Shown in pieces: positions 17,214 to 24,750 of a stretch of 64,000 bases of DNA. The first letter of the stretch is position 1, and each line of letters starts with the position of its first letter. A model generated the notes under the pieces. The model was given only the letters and a program-made list of their open reading frames with translations. It made no database searches and had not been told where the DNA came from. Position numbers and translations under genes: made by a program. Origin of the DNA: G965261775 sp965261775 (lineage in GTDB: Bacteria; Pseudomonadota; Gammaproteobacteria; Eutrophobiales; Eutrophobiaceae); contig OZ253477.1 of the NCBI GenBank assembly GCA_965261775.1, positions 310,001-374,000 on the forward strand, written 5' to 3'.

Positions 17214-18079
17214 CCTTAATCACTATTCTTCTTGCCTTATTTATAGATTATTTTATTGCCGGTCTGACGCGTTTTCGCCGCTTTGACTGGTTCATATCCT
17301 TATATCACCAGTTGGTAAAATGGTTTGCGTCCTGTCGATATCGGAATGGCACGCTGGCCCTTGTCGGCTTGTTTTCTTTGCCCCTTCTGGTTGTTTTCCT
17401 GCTGTCTGAACTGGCCTGGAGCTATGGGTGGTATGTCAATGTGATATTTTCCCTGCTTGTATTGCTGTACTGTCTGAAACCAAACGATCTGGCATGCCAG
17501 CTTGACGCCTGGATTGACGCTGTTGAAAGGAAAGATACAGACAGCGCATCAGAACTTTCTGGAAAACTACTGTATGAATATCTGGCGGATGATGATGATG
17601 CCAATGATGAGGCTGTGATCATCGAATCGGCATTTGTCAAAGCACATAAAAATACCTTTGCGGTGTTGTTCTGGTTCCTGCTGTTGGGGCCTTTCGGCGC
17701 CTTGCTGTATCGCCTGGCTGACCATCTGTATCATGAACTGGGGAAAACGTCGGGGGATTTTGCCGACAGCGCCAGGCTTCTGCTGAATATTCTTGAATGG
17801 CCATCTTCTCGTTTGATGGTTATCGGTCTTGCCTTGGCCGGAAATCTGGTAGAAGCCCTGCCAGGCTGGAAAAAATCCGACCATTTTTCTTTTGACCTCA
17901 ATAATGAAGTTCTGATCCAGACTGGTCTCGGTGCCTTGCAGTATCGTCTTCCGGATACCGAAACCCGGCGTGAACAAGGTGCTTACCAGATTGCCGAATT
18001 GAAGTCACTGCTTAACAGAACGCTGATTATCTGGCTTGTGGTATTGGGTATCCTGACCCTTTCGGGAATCCTGGATTAA
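17210..18079 (+). CDS. ampE: Inner-membrane regulatory protein AmpE
   Basis: 289 residues with about four membrane segments (around 1-20, 45-90, 140-160, 265-285). A soluble part in the middle contains the family's EADDDDAND-like acidic stretch and EAVIIESAFVKAHKNTFAVLFWF. AmpE is a distant relative of CobD/CbiB. Its role in sensing peptidoglycan turnover is only loosely defined. It overlaps ampD by 4 bp, so it is co-translated. Confidence 0.9.
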   Translation: MTLITILLALFIDYFIAGLTRFRRFDWFISLYHQLVKWFASCRYRNGTLALVGLFSLPLLVVFLLSELAWSYGWYVNVIFSLLVLLYCLKPNDLACQLDAWIDAVERKDTDSASELSGKLLYEYLADDDDANDEAVIIESAFVKAHKNTFAVLFWFLLLGPFGALLYRLADHLYHELGKTSGDFADSARLLLNILEWPSSRLMVIGLALAGNLVEALPGWKKSDHFSFDLNNEVLIQTGLGALQYRLPDTETRREQGAYQIAELKSLLNRTLIIWLVVLGILTLSGILD

Positions 18080-18144
18080 AAAAGATTATTTCCTCATTAT
18101 CGCTCCACCTGCGATCATTTTTTCACGGATTACATGGATTATTT

Positions 18145-18294
18145 TCAGGTGTGACCGCCGCCACCCGGATCCGGGGCGTATGCATGCCGGCAAATGGCAG
18201 GATATAACAATTCGGTATTTGCTGGCCCATTCACTCCTATTTGAGCAATATTTCTATAAAAAACCTGAATAGTTTCTGGCATAGTTTCCGGCAT
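18145..18294 (-). CDS. 49-residue small protein with MPETMPET start and Gly-rich C-terminus, unknown
   Basis: The ATG at 18294 follows a near-perfect Shine-Dalgarno (AGGAGG, 8-nt spacing). It encodes 49 residues beginning MPETMPETIQVFYRNIAQ and ending YAPDPGGGGHT, with one Cys (AICRHAY). The leader and the first codons (MPETI) repeat those in front of the lipoprotein gene at 18366, so the start arose by local duplication. After MPETI the sequence is unrelated to the lipoprotein. No signal peptide or known motif is seen. It could be a genuine peptide gene or a fortuitous frame captured by a duplicated ribosome site. Confidence 0.45.
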   Translation of the reverse strand: MPETMPETIQVFYRNIAQIGVNGPANTELLYPAICRHAYAPDPGGGGHT

Positions 18295-18879
18295 TGTAAT
18301 TTCCTCCTGAATTGATTGGCATTTTTTACTTTAAATTTTTTAGCACCTGTGTTTTAAATAACCTTCTACTTTATTCCGAAAATACCTGAGAATTCTGAAA
18401 CCTTTCCATCCTCAATTGAAATGAGGACTACTACTGTACTCATTATTATTGGTAGAGTGTAAATTGGCGCCTTCGTGTATACATAATATATTGCACGAAG
18501 GTTTCTTTGAGCAGGTTTTTGTGCGTCTTCTTCATAAACTGAAAACCCGTCACTCTCAAGAAAGGTAACCGCCTCCTTCTCCGGCATCCCAACGTAAATA
18601 TATTTTTTTAAAATATCGTCTATACTTATATTTGGGTGAAAATCTTCTCTTGACCTTACAGGCTTGTCCATACTGAAAACATCAGCAGCAATTTTACTAT
18701 TTTGCTTTTTCGTACAACCTCCGATGAAAGCAAAAACCAAAAACATACAAGAAAACAAACTGATATATTTTTTTAGCATTTTTGAAACACCAATAGTTTC
18801 TGGCATTGTAATTTCCTCCTGAATTGGTTAGCATTTTTTACTTTAAATTTTTTAGCACACGTGTTTTAAGTAAACATTA
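18283..18879. repeat. Tandem duplication of intergenic leader: two copies of about 75 bp
   Basis: The segments 18284-18358 and 18797-18871 are nearly identical (GGCATTGTAATTTCCTCCTG ... TTTTAGCAC). Each contains an AGGAGG ribosome site and a MPET start on the minus strand. They mark the edges of the unit that duplicated the lipoprotein gene. Confidence 0.7.
18366..18779 (-). CDS. Small lipoprotein, copy 2 of a tandem duplication
   Basis: 137 residues from ATG 18779 (MLKKYISLFSCMF). It has a lipoprotein signal peptide with lipobox FIGGC (Cys near residue 22), then a charged domain with IDDILKKYIYVGMPEKEAV and a C-terminal IEDGKVSEFSGIF. A longer start at 18806 (MPETIGVSK...) has the stronger ribosome site, AGGAGG, but would put nine polar residues before the signal peptide. 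That site may have come with the duplication. It is about 50% identical to the gene at 18877. The family is unknown to me; VGMPEKEA resembles the VGM turn of SmpA/BamE-like lipoproteins, which is only suggestive. Confidence 0.65.
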   Translation of the reverse strand: MLKKYISLFSCMFLVFAFIGGCTKKQNSKIAADVFSMDKPVRSREDFHPNISIDDILKKYIYVGMPEKEAVTFLESDGFSVYEEDAQKPAQRNLRAIYYVYTKAPIYTLPIIMSTVVVLISIEDGKVSEFSGIFGIK

Positions 18880-19326
18880 CCTGAAAACACCTGAGAATTC
18901 TGAAACCTTTCCATCAACAACCGAAATGCGGACTGCTATTTCATAGGGTGGTAGAATAGTAGCGGTATAGCTACTAGCCAGGAGATAGTATGCATGTAGA
19001 ACAGATTTTTGTGCGTCTTTTTCACGAAATATAAACCCGTCCTTCTTAAGAAATGTAAACCCGTCCCTCTTAAGAAATCTAATAGCATCCTTCTCCGGCA
19101 TCCCAACGTAAATATATTTTTTTAAAATATCGTCTATATTTATACTGATTATGTTAGAATCTTCTTTAGATATTTCAGGTCTACCCATACGTAAAACATC
19201 AGTAGCAATTTTACTGTTACTATCATCTACTGATTCTATCATCTTTCGTGCAACCTCCTCGCAACCTCCGATTAAAGCAAAAACCAAAAACATACAAAAA
19301 AACAAACTGATATATTTTTTTAGCAT
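18877..19326 (-). CDS. Small lipoprotein, copy 1 of a tandem duplication
   Basis: 149 residues, lipobox LIGGC near residue 22. It shares MLKKYISLF, INIDDILKKYIYVGMPEKDAI and VVDGKVSEFSGVF with the downstream copy at 18366. It carries an internal 24-bp direct repeat (about 19033-19080) that duplicates eight residues, giving RDGFTFLKKDGFIF. The repeat is in frame, so the gene stays open. It starts 15 bp after the stop of the small GH108-like frame at 19342 and is probably co-transcribed with it. Cell-envelope location is inferred from the lipobox; function is unknown. Confidence 0.65.
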   Translation of the reverse strand: MLKKYISLFFCMFLVFALIGGCEEVARKMIESVDDSNSKIATDVLRMGRPEISKEDSNIISINIDDILKKYIYVGMPEKDAIRFLKRDGFTFLKKDGFIFREKDAQKSVLHAYYLLASSYTATILPPYEIAVRISVVDGKVSEFSGVFR

Positions 19327-19341
19327 TTTTGAAGCACCTTC

Positions 19342-19503
19342 TTATTCACATAACGATTTATATGTAGCATTCAGAACATTCTGGTGAACCGTTTGGTAAG
19401 TTTCTCTCTCGTTATCGTTAGAGTGATTGTTGTAACCCCCTTCTCTCTCCAGGACAAACTCAACAGCTTGTTCAAAACTCATTTTCTTTTGTGCAGAACT
19501 CAT
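19342..19503 (-). pseudogene. Truncated GH108-type (phage lysozyme/secretion activator) N-terminus, 53 residues
   Basis: ATG 19503 follows an AAGGA ribosome site and opens a 53-codon frame. It begins MSSAQKKMSFEQAVEFVLER and continues EGGYNNHSNDN. FEQAVEFVLEREGGY is the start of GH108 N-acetylmuramidases, with the catalytic Glu in EGGY. Complete enzymes have about 170 residues and a GGET-YGI segment next. Here the text goes to NERETYQTVHQNVL and stops at 19342. It is either a decayed endolysin or a short derived peptide now heading the lipoprotein operon. Confidence 0.5.
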
Positions 19504-19533
19504 TTCATTCCTTATAAATTATTAGCCTTGGCG

Positions 19534-20292
19534 CTATTTGCTACCCGTAGCCATTATTGTGATGTAATCCTCGACACGCTCGAATCTGAATTTCTGCCCG
19601 TCCTGCACCAGAACGCAGTCGCGTTGATACCAGTCGCCCAGCACGATACGCATTGCCGGTTTTCCATTGAGTGTGAATTGATGCATGGCCTGTCTGTGCG
19701 TATGCCCGTGGATGATGGTATGGACACGGTGTTTGTTCATCGTGGCCACCACGGCGCTTTGAGACACATCTATTATCGCGGATGACTTTTCCCGTACGGT
19801 TGTAGCGGTGTATGCGCGGACCCTTTCGGCGATACGTTTGCGCAAAGAGCAGGGGATAAGCCGCTGTGTTTTTTTTGTCGCGGGGTGCGTGATAAAGCGA
19901 CGCCAGCGTTGGTAGCTTTTGTCATCCGTGCACAGGGTATCGCCGTGCATTAGCAGTACTTTTCGATCACTCAGTGTGATCTTATGCGGGTCTTCAAGCA
20001 AAAGGCAACCGGTCATATCGGCAAAACGCTGATCAAGAAAAAAATCGCGGTTGCCGCGCATGATGAACAGGTTTGTATTGGGGGCATCGGAATAATTTTT
20101 CAGGATGTCGATAATTTCTGGTTGCGGAGGATCTTTGTCGTCACAGTCAAGCCAGAAATCATCAAATAAATCACCCAGTATATAAAAGGCGTCAGCCTGT
20201 CTGGCCGGGCCGATCATCAGTCTCTTGAACAGGTTCAGTTTTTCCGGCCTGCCGTCGCTGAGATGAAGATCAGATACGAAAAGCGATGTCAT
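19534..20292 (-). CDS. lpxH: UDP-2,3-diacylglucosamine diphosphatase
   Basis: 252 residues from ATG 20292; the frame opens at TTG 20313. It is the lipid A pathway enzyme that yields lipid X and UMP, acting at the inner face of the membrane. The metallophosphoesterase motifs are complete: FVSDLHLSDGRP, ILGDLFDDFW, MRGNRDFFLD, LMHGDTLCTDD and IHGHTHRQAMH. It is transcribed divergently from cysS. Confidence 0.94.
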   Translation of the reverse strand: MTSLFVSDLHLSDGRPEKLNLFKRLMIGPARQADAFYILGDLFDDFWLDCDDKDPPQPEIIDILKNYSDAPNTNLFIMRGNRDFFLDQRFADMTGCLLLEDPHKITLSDRKVLLMHGDTLCTDDKSYQRWRRFITHPATKKTQRLIPCSLRKRIAERVRAYTATTVREKSSAIIDVSQSAVVATMNKHRVHTIIHGHTHRQAMHQFTLNGKPAMRIVLGDWYQRDCVLVQDGQKFRFERVEDYITIMATGSK

Positions 20293-20382
20293 ATCGTTTA
20301 TGATAACACTCAAATCCCCTTTTGCCGCATGGGCGCGTTTCCTATAAGATAAGCGGCTGAATTACTTTCAGTTGATAATCAC

Positions 20383-21774
20383 TTGTTAAGAATATATAAC
20401 AGCCTGACCGGACGTAAAGAGAATTTCCAGGCTATTGAACCCGGCAAAATACGGATCTATGTCTGCGGGATGACGGTATATGATCTTTGTCATATCGGTC
20501 ATGCCCGGGTCATGGTGGTCTTTGACACGGTTGTACGTTACCTTCGTGAGCAGGGCTTTGATGTGTTGTATGTGAGGAATATCACCGATATTGACGACAA
20601 AATTATCAAGCGCGCCGCCGAGAATGATGAAAGTATAGACGCGCTGACCGAACGATTTATTGAGGCCATGCATCAGGATGCCCATGCACTGGGCGTGTTG
20701 CCGCCGGACCGGGAACCGAGAGCCACGCAATATATTCCTCAGATCATTGATATGGTCGCCGCGCTGATTGACAAACAGCATGCCTATGTGGGTAGCAATA
20801 ACGATGTCTATTTTGATGTGAGCTCGTTTCCCGATTACGGCAAATTATCTGGCAAGAATATTGAAGAGCTGCGTGCCGGGGAACGCGTTGAGGTGAAACA
20901 GGAAAAAGACGATCCCCTGGATTTTGTATTATGGAAAGCGGTCAAATCCGGTGAACCAAGTTGGCCGTCGCCCTGGGGAGCAGGGCGCCCTGGCTGGCAT
21001 ATAGAATGTTCCGCGATGTCAACGCATTGTCTGGGCAATCATTTTGATATTCACGGCGGCGGGCAGGACCTGCAGTTTCCTCATCATGAGAATGAAATTG
21101 CGCAATCGGTATGCGCTACAGCCGAAGGCTTTGCCGGTATCTGGATGCATAATGGTTTTGTGCGGATGGATGAGAAAAAAATGTCGAAGTCGCTGGGCAA
21201 TTTTTTTACCGTCCGCGAGGTGTTGAAGGATTATCAGGCCGAAGTGATCCGTTTTTTTATTCTGTCCAGCCATTATCGTAGTCCGTTAAATTACACGAGG
21301 GACAATCTTGAAAAGGCGAAGTCGGCGCTCCGACGGCTTTACACGGCATTAAGGGATATCCCCGTTGGGGAAGATATCGAACTGATACAATCATATATTG
21401 CAGATTTCAATGCTTGTATGGACGATGACTTTAATACGCCAAAGGCCATCGCCCTGTTGCATGAGCTGGGGCACCGGTTGAACAGCCAGGGGAATATGCC
21501 GCCGTCGGAAATCTGTGCGCTCGCCCTTACATTGAAACACCTGGCCGGCGTACTCGGTTTGTTGCAGGAAGACCCGCGGCAGTTTCTGCAGGCCAGGACA
21601 GCAACGCTCAATGACAGCGGCGACGAGGAAAAGATCCAGCAACTGATAGCGAAACGTCAGGATGCCAAAGTCGCCAAACACTATGCGGAAGCCGATGCGA
21701 TAAGAGAACAGCTTGCGACGATGGGTATAAGTCTTGAAGACACGCCACAGGGGACAATCTGGCGCCGTAACTGA
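20383..21774 (+). CDS. cysS: Cysteinyl-tRNA synthetase
   Basis: 463 residues, normal length. The class I signatures are VYDLCHIGHARVM (HIGH) and KKMSKSLGNFF (KMSKS). The zinc site is formed by CGMTVYD near residue 28, ECSAMSTHCLGNHFDIHGGGQDL and HHENEIAQS. The start is TTG 20383 (LRIYNSLTGRK), which matches the family's usual M-L-x-I-Y-N opening; no ATG fits. The tRNA cluster follows 88 bp later under its own promoter. Confidence 0.97.
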   Translation: MLRIYNSLTGRKENFQAIEPGKIRIYVCGMTVYDLCHIGHARVMVVFDTVVRYLREQGFDVLYVRNITDIDDKIIKRAAENDESIDALTERFIEAMHQDAHALGVLPPDREPRATQYIPQIIDMVAALIDKQHAYVGSNNDVYFDVSSFPDYGKLSGKNIEELRAGERVEVKQEKDDPLDFVLWKAVKSGEPSWPSPWGAGRPGWHIECSAMSTHCLGNHFDIHGGGQDLQFPHHENEIAQSVCATAEGFAGIWMHNGFVRMDEKKMSKSLGNFFTVREVLKDYQAEVIRFFILSSHYRSPLNYTRDNLEKAKSALRRLYTALRDIPVGEDIELIQSYIADFNACMDDDFNTPKAIALLHELGHRLNSQGNMPPSEICALALTLKHLAGVLGLLQEDPRQFLQARTATLNDSGDEEKIQQLIAKRQDAKVAKHYAEADAIREQLATMGISLEDTPQGTIWRRN

Positions 21775-21797
21775 TTGCCTGTGAGCCTGTTTTGCGG

Positions 21798-21826
21798 TTG
21801 ACGCGACACAATAGTGCGCGTATTAT
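21798..21826 (+). promoter_or_regulatory. Sigma-70 promoter of the tRNA cluster
   Basis: A -35 box TTGACG (21798-21803) and a -10 box TATTAT (21821-21826) are separated by exactly 17 bp. They lie 36 bp upstream of tRNA-Pro. This is the best promoter-like match I see in the window and is well placed to drive the Pro-Arg-His-Lys transcript. Confidence 0.75.
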
Positions 21827-21861
21827 CCGACAAACTTCGGGAGACTGAAATATCACCCAAT

Positions 21862-21938
21862 CGGGGCATAGCGCAGTCTGGTAGCGCATCTGCTTTGGGA
21901 GCAGAGGGTCGGGGGTTCAAATCCCTCTGCCCCGACCA
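21862..21938 (+). tRNA. tRNA-Pro (anticodon TGG)
   Basis: A 77-nt cloverleaf with encoded CCA. The acceptor CGGGGCA pairs with TGCCCCG, the anticodon loop is CTTTGGGAG-like with TGG, and the T arm is GGGGGTTCAAATCCCTC. It is first in a four-tRNA cluster. Its G37 is a target of TrmD encoded at 6136. Confidence 0.97.
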
Positions 21939-21967
21939 GATTTCAGTTTCATCGAAAAAGAACGTAT

Positions 21968-22336
21968 GCGCCTGTAGCTCAATCGGATAGAGCACCGGCC
22001 TTTTGGCGCGGACAATATTTGGTCCGCACGTGGAGCCTTCATCGGGGAACGCAACCCGTGAAGAGAATCGCACTGTATCGGGGAAACCTTAACAGCCGGA
22101 AAGTATTCCGGGCTGATGGCAATCCCGAGGAAACCGCCGATGGTTGTTTTTAATACGCTTTGTCGCAACCATCATCTCCCCGGATGGGGGGCGGGCTCCG
22201 TAGAGACTATACGTGCGACACCTGAGATGGTGGTGAGATAGTCCAGACCCCAAACCCGGATTAATTCGGGGCGTCGAAAGGCGTAGCGGGCAGGCTAAGC
22301 CGGGGGTTAGAGGTTCGAGTCCTCTCAGGCGCGCCA
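21968..22336 (+). tRNA. tRNA-Arg (anticodon TCT) interrupted by a group I intron
   Basis: Exon 1 is 21968-22002 and exon 2 is 22295-22336. Joined, they give a 77-nt cloverleaf with acceptor GCGCCTG/CAGGCGC, D stem GCTC/GAGC, anticodon stem CCGGC/GCCGG, loop CTTCTAA (anticodon TCT), 5-nt variable loop GGGTT, T stem AGAGG/CCTCT and encoded CCA. The break lies between anticodon positions 34 and 35, so the gene cannot work unspliced. An alternative join one base earlier would give anticodon GCT (Ser). The short variable loop excludes a tRNA-Ser, which supports Arg. Confidence 0.9.
22003..22294 (+). mobile_element. Group I self-splicing intron (292 nt, no endonuclease ORF)
   Basis: The core helices can be drawn by eye. 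P2 is GCGGAC/GTCCGC (22008-22013/22022-22027). P3 is TCGCAC/GTGCGA (22068-22073/22213-22218). P4 is TCGGG/CCCGA (22078-22082/22124-22128). P5 is CAGCC/GGCTG (22093-22097/22111-22115), capped by a GGAA/TTCC stem. P7 is GACTAT/ATAGTC (22205-22210/22238-22243). P8 is CACC/GGTG (22219-22222/22229-22232). The order P3-P4-P5-P7-P3'-P8-P7' is that of group I introns. Exon 1 ends in T and the intron ends in G, as the mechanism requires. Small IC3-type introns of this kind sit in tRNA anticodon loops of other proteobacteria and of cyanobacteria. Confidence 0.9.
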
Positions 22337-22357
22337 AACAGGGGCGTTGTTGATACT

Positions 22358-22391
22358 GACGGCAAGGCCGTCTCGCCATGTTCGGCATGGC
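22358..22391 (+). other. Two adjacent short hairpins between tRNA-Arg and tRNA-His
   Basis: GACGGC/GCCGTC (22358-22363/22367-22372) and GCCATG/CATGGC (22375-22380/22386-22391) are perfect 6-bp stems with small loops. There is no T run after them, so a processing signal is more likely than a terminator. Confidence 0.4.
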
Positions 22392-22428
22392 AGAATTGTC
22401 TGGGTGAAGAAAATAAAACAGAAACGAT

Positions 22429-22505
22429 GGTGACTGTAGCTCAGTTGGTAGAGCCCCGGTTTGTGGTACCGGTAGTCGTGGGTTCGAATCCCATCAGTCA
22501 CCCCA
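22429..22505 (+). tRNA. tRNA-His (anticodon GTG)
   Basis: 77 nt including the extra G at position -1 (22429) opposite C73, the tRNA-His hallmark. The acceptor is GTGACTG/CAGTCAC, the anticodon loop is TTGTGGT-like with GTG, the T arm is GTGGGTTCGAATCCCAT and CCA is encoded. Confidence 0.97.
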
Positions 22506-22516
22506 GTTATTCGCAG

Positions 22517-22592
22517 GGGCCGTTAGCTCAGCTGGTAGAGCAGGGGACTCTTAATCCCAAGGTCGAAGGTTCGATCCCTTCACGGCCCACCA
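22517..22592 (+). tRNA. tRNA-Lys (anticodon CTT)
   Basis: 76 nt with acceptor GGGCCGT/ACGGCCC, anticodon loop CTCTTAA (CTT), T arm GAAGGTTCGATCCCTTC and encoded CCA. It is last in the cluster. The duplicated unknown gene begins about 30 bp later, and no copy of the tRNA 3' end was seen downstream. Confidence 0.96.
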
Positions 22593-22628
22593 TTTTTAAT
22601 TAGTCACTTAAAAAGTGAGTCTATGTTT

Positions 22629-22876
22629 CTATCCAATGGACAGAAATATAATATGATGAGCGTTATCTCTAAAGTGACACGTCAAGGAGAGAAATCAGGC
22701 AATGCACCCTCCCGGTCAACTCATGGTTTTGAGTAAAGACGAGCTTGAAAAACTATCCAATGGACAGAAATATAATATGATGAGCGTTATCTCTGAAGTG
22801 ACATATCAAGGAAAGAAATCAGGCAATGCACCCTCCCGGTCAACCATGGTTTTGAGTAAAGACGAGCTTGAAAAAC
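22629..22876. repeat. Tandem direct repeat of about 124 bp (two copies)
   Basis: Copy 1 starts at 22629 and copy 2 at 22753 (CTATCCAATGGACAGAAATA ... GACGAGCTTGAAAAA). They differ by a few substitutions and by one extra T in copy 1 (TCAACTCATGG against TCAACCATGG), which shifts the frame. The unit covers the 5' end of the gene at 22702. Confidence 0.85.
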
Positions 22877-23556
22877 CGTGCAGCGCAGATAAGATACTCG
22901 TCCGGGCGCAAACTTGGCACAGACGGTTCAAGACCAAAGAACTCAGAGCCGCAGCCCGAGAGGGCAAGTATTCCGCCAAGGAGCTAACTGAGGAAGCGTA
23001 CCCCATTGCGCTGTTTGCACATTGCTACTATCAGGCTAGCCCGAAAGTCACGATCACACATCTGATCGGGAATCAACCATACGATGCGACAGTAGCGGAT
23101 AACCGGAAAAAACCAGCGCCGATTAGATTTATTGAGGTCACCGTGTCTGACAAAGATTACGAAGATTCACTCAGGATGGAGCTCCTGAATCGCGACGGCC
23201 GCGTTCCATTATATGGCGGGGTGAAGGTCAAGGGGCCCAAAGGCAGGCGTACAAAGCTTGAGCCGACTGGTGAGTTTTGTCTTGATATAGCCGACGTGGA
23301 CAAGATTCGAGAGGATCATATTGACAAGGTTACCAAGGCCGTGGAGAAAAAGGCCGGGAACCAGTACCAGCCCGACACGGCGCTGGTCGTACGGGTCGCA
23401 GATATTATGCCGTCTCGGAATGAGGATGCTAAATACATAGCAGCGCTGAATGCGGTGGCTAAAAACCGGTTAGTGCCCCTGTTGTCAAACCGCGAATTCC
23501 GGGTTCTTGCCTTTGTTGGACCTCGGGAACACCAATGTTTATGCTACGACCTGTGA
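22702..23556 (+). CDS. Unknown protein with duplicated 5' region
   Basis: 284 residues from ATG 22702, but the true start is uncertain because it lies within a duplicated, frameshifted segment. An upstream ATG at 22624 reads into copy 1 and hits a stop after about 37 codons. The ATG at 22846 (MVLSKDELEK), common to both copies, is the conservative start. The body has an Arg/Lys-rich helix (TWHRRFKTKELRAAAREGKY). It continues with QPYDATVADN and RFIEVTVSDKDYEDSL, where a D followed by E-x-T faintly resembles a PD-(D/E)xK core. I do not recognise the family. The last 20 residues look like read-through into low-similarity sequence. Confidence 0.55.
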   Translation: MHPPGQLMVLSKDELEKLSNGQKYNMMSVISEVTYQGKKSGNAPSRSTMVLSKDELEKPCSADKILVRAQTWHRRFKTKELRAAAREGKYSAKELTEEAYPIALFAHCYYQASPKVTITHLIGNQPYDATVADNRKKPAPIRFIEVTVSDKDYEDSLRMELLNRDGRVPLYGGVKVKGPKGRRTKLEPTGEFCLDIADVDKIREDHIDKVTKAVEKKAGNQYQPDTALVVRVADIMPSRNEDAKYIAALNAVAKNRLVPLLSNREFRVLAFVGPREHQCLCYDL

Positions 23557-23674
23557 GGGATTGCGCGTCGAAAGCCAAAGGCGAGTGTAGCGAGCAACTG
23601 TTGTCTTCACCGGGCCCGGCAACACTCCCTTTGAAAAATGTTCATGACGGGAAAGTAACGTTTATTCTTTTTGG

Positions 23675-24748
23675 TTAACCCGTTTTCAGGTTCAGCGGGT
23701 CGTCGGGATTGACTGCTTCAGTGAAGGGGACGTGTCTGGCAGCGCCGGTGATTTGATAGACTTTGCCTATCCAGTTGTTCATGATGGCCTCGGCCGTGTC
23801 GTGCCAGGTATTGTCAAGGTTCGGGATAAGCAGTTTTTCGGGAAACTCGGGAAGGGTGTTGCCCTTTTCCCGGACGGTGAAGAGATTGTCCTGATATTCT
23901 TCAAGTATCGCCTGGCATTTCAGAGAGAAATAATTTTCGGGAAAAGGCGGGTAGCGATCAGCAGTGCCGTCAATATGGCGACCGATTTCGCGTTTATATT
24001 CTTTCATCAGGCTGATTGGATCGTATTCTGGATGTCCCTGCAGAAAGACCAGCCGAAAACCATCCTCGCTGACCGCCAGATGGACATCTCCGTCTTCGCT
24101 CACAACCAGAATTTTCAGTCCGGCTTTTTCAAACTGTTCTGGAAGTATTTCGTTGAAGCGTGAATGCGGTACGTCAAAACGCGTGTTGACGCCCGCTACC
24201 AGTGGGTGTCTTCTGTCTATCACGCGATGGGGATAAACCCCCCAGCGTTTTTCTGGCAATGCCCTCCGTTTTTGCCGGTAGCGTAACTGTAAAACAGCAT
24301 GTGTGGCCAGACATGAGCATAATGTCGAGGTGACATTTTCAAAGGCCCATTTCAATACATTGCTCAAGGGTTTGTAAAAAGACTGATCAGCCAGTTTATT
24401 GCCGATCATATTAGCGCCGGTGATGATCAAGGCATCAAGTCCCTGTGCTTTGATTTCATCAAAGCTGTTGTAGTATTTATCGACATGACCCTTGCCTTCC
24501 GGTCCGCGTTCCACCTCATCCAGTGTAAAGGGATGCAGGTAAAACTGAGCGATCTGGTTGCTCTCTCCAATCAGCCGGAAAAATTGCCGTTCCGTCGCTT
24601 CCAGCGCCTTGTCGGGCATCATATTCAGCAGGCCGATATGGAGTTCCCGAATATCCTGATGTATGGCCTGTTTAACGGGGAGGATGGTTTCACCCTCCTG
24701 TTTCAGTCTGGCAAAACTGGGCAGACCACTATTAGCGACAAGCGGCAT
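23675..24748 (-). CDS. metA: Homoserine O-acyltransferase, MetA family
   Basis: 357 residues. It activates homoserine in methionine synthesis. MetA signatures are HIGLLNMMPDKALEATERQF at the N-terminus, LIITGAN, and VFLQGHPEYDPISL with the catalytic His and Glu. The nucleophile region reads TLCSCLATHAVLQ instead of the E. coli-type CWAAQA; one of its two Cys should be catalytic. Family members use succinyl- or acetyl-CoA, and the donor cannot be told with certainty here. It lies 2 bp after the stop of a P-loop ATPase gene, so they form an operon. Confidence 0.9.
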   Translation of the reverse strand: MPLVANSGLPSFARLKQEGETILPVKQAIHQDIRELHIGLLNMMPDKALEATERQFFRLIGESNQIAQFYLHPFTLDEVERGPEGKGHVDKYYNSFDEIKAQGLDALIITGANMIGNKLADQSFYKPLSNVLKWAFENVTSTLCSCLATHAVLQLRYRQKRRALPEKRWGVYPHRVIDRRHPLVAGVNTRFDVPHSRFNEILPEQFEKAGLKILVVSEDGDVHLAVSEDGFRLVFLQGHPEYDPISLMKEYKREIGRHIDGTADRYPPFPENYFSLKCQAILEEYQDNLFTVREKGNTLPEFPEKLLIPNLDNTWHDTAEAIMNNWIGKVYQITGAARHVPFTEAVNPDDPLNLKTG

Positions 24749-24750
24749 GG

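Noticed and set aside
21608..22388. Minus-strand frames across cysS end and the tRNA cluster
   Set aside because: They read antisense through tRNAs and the intron; typical tRNA shadow text (WSGQRDLNPRPSAPKADAL).
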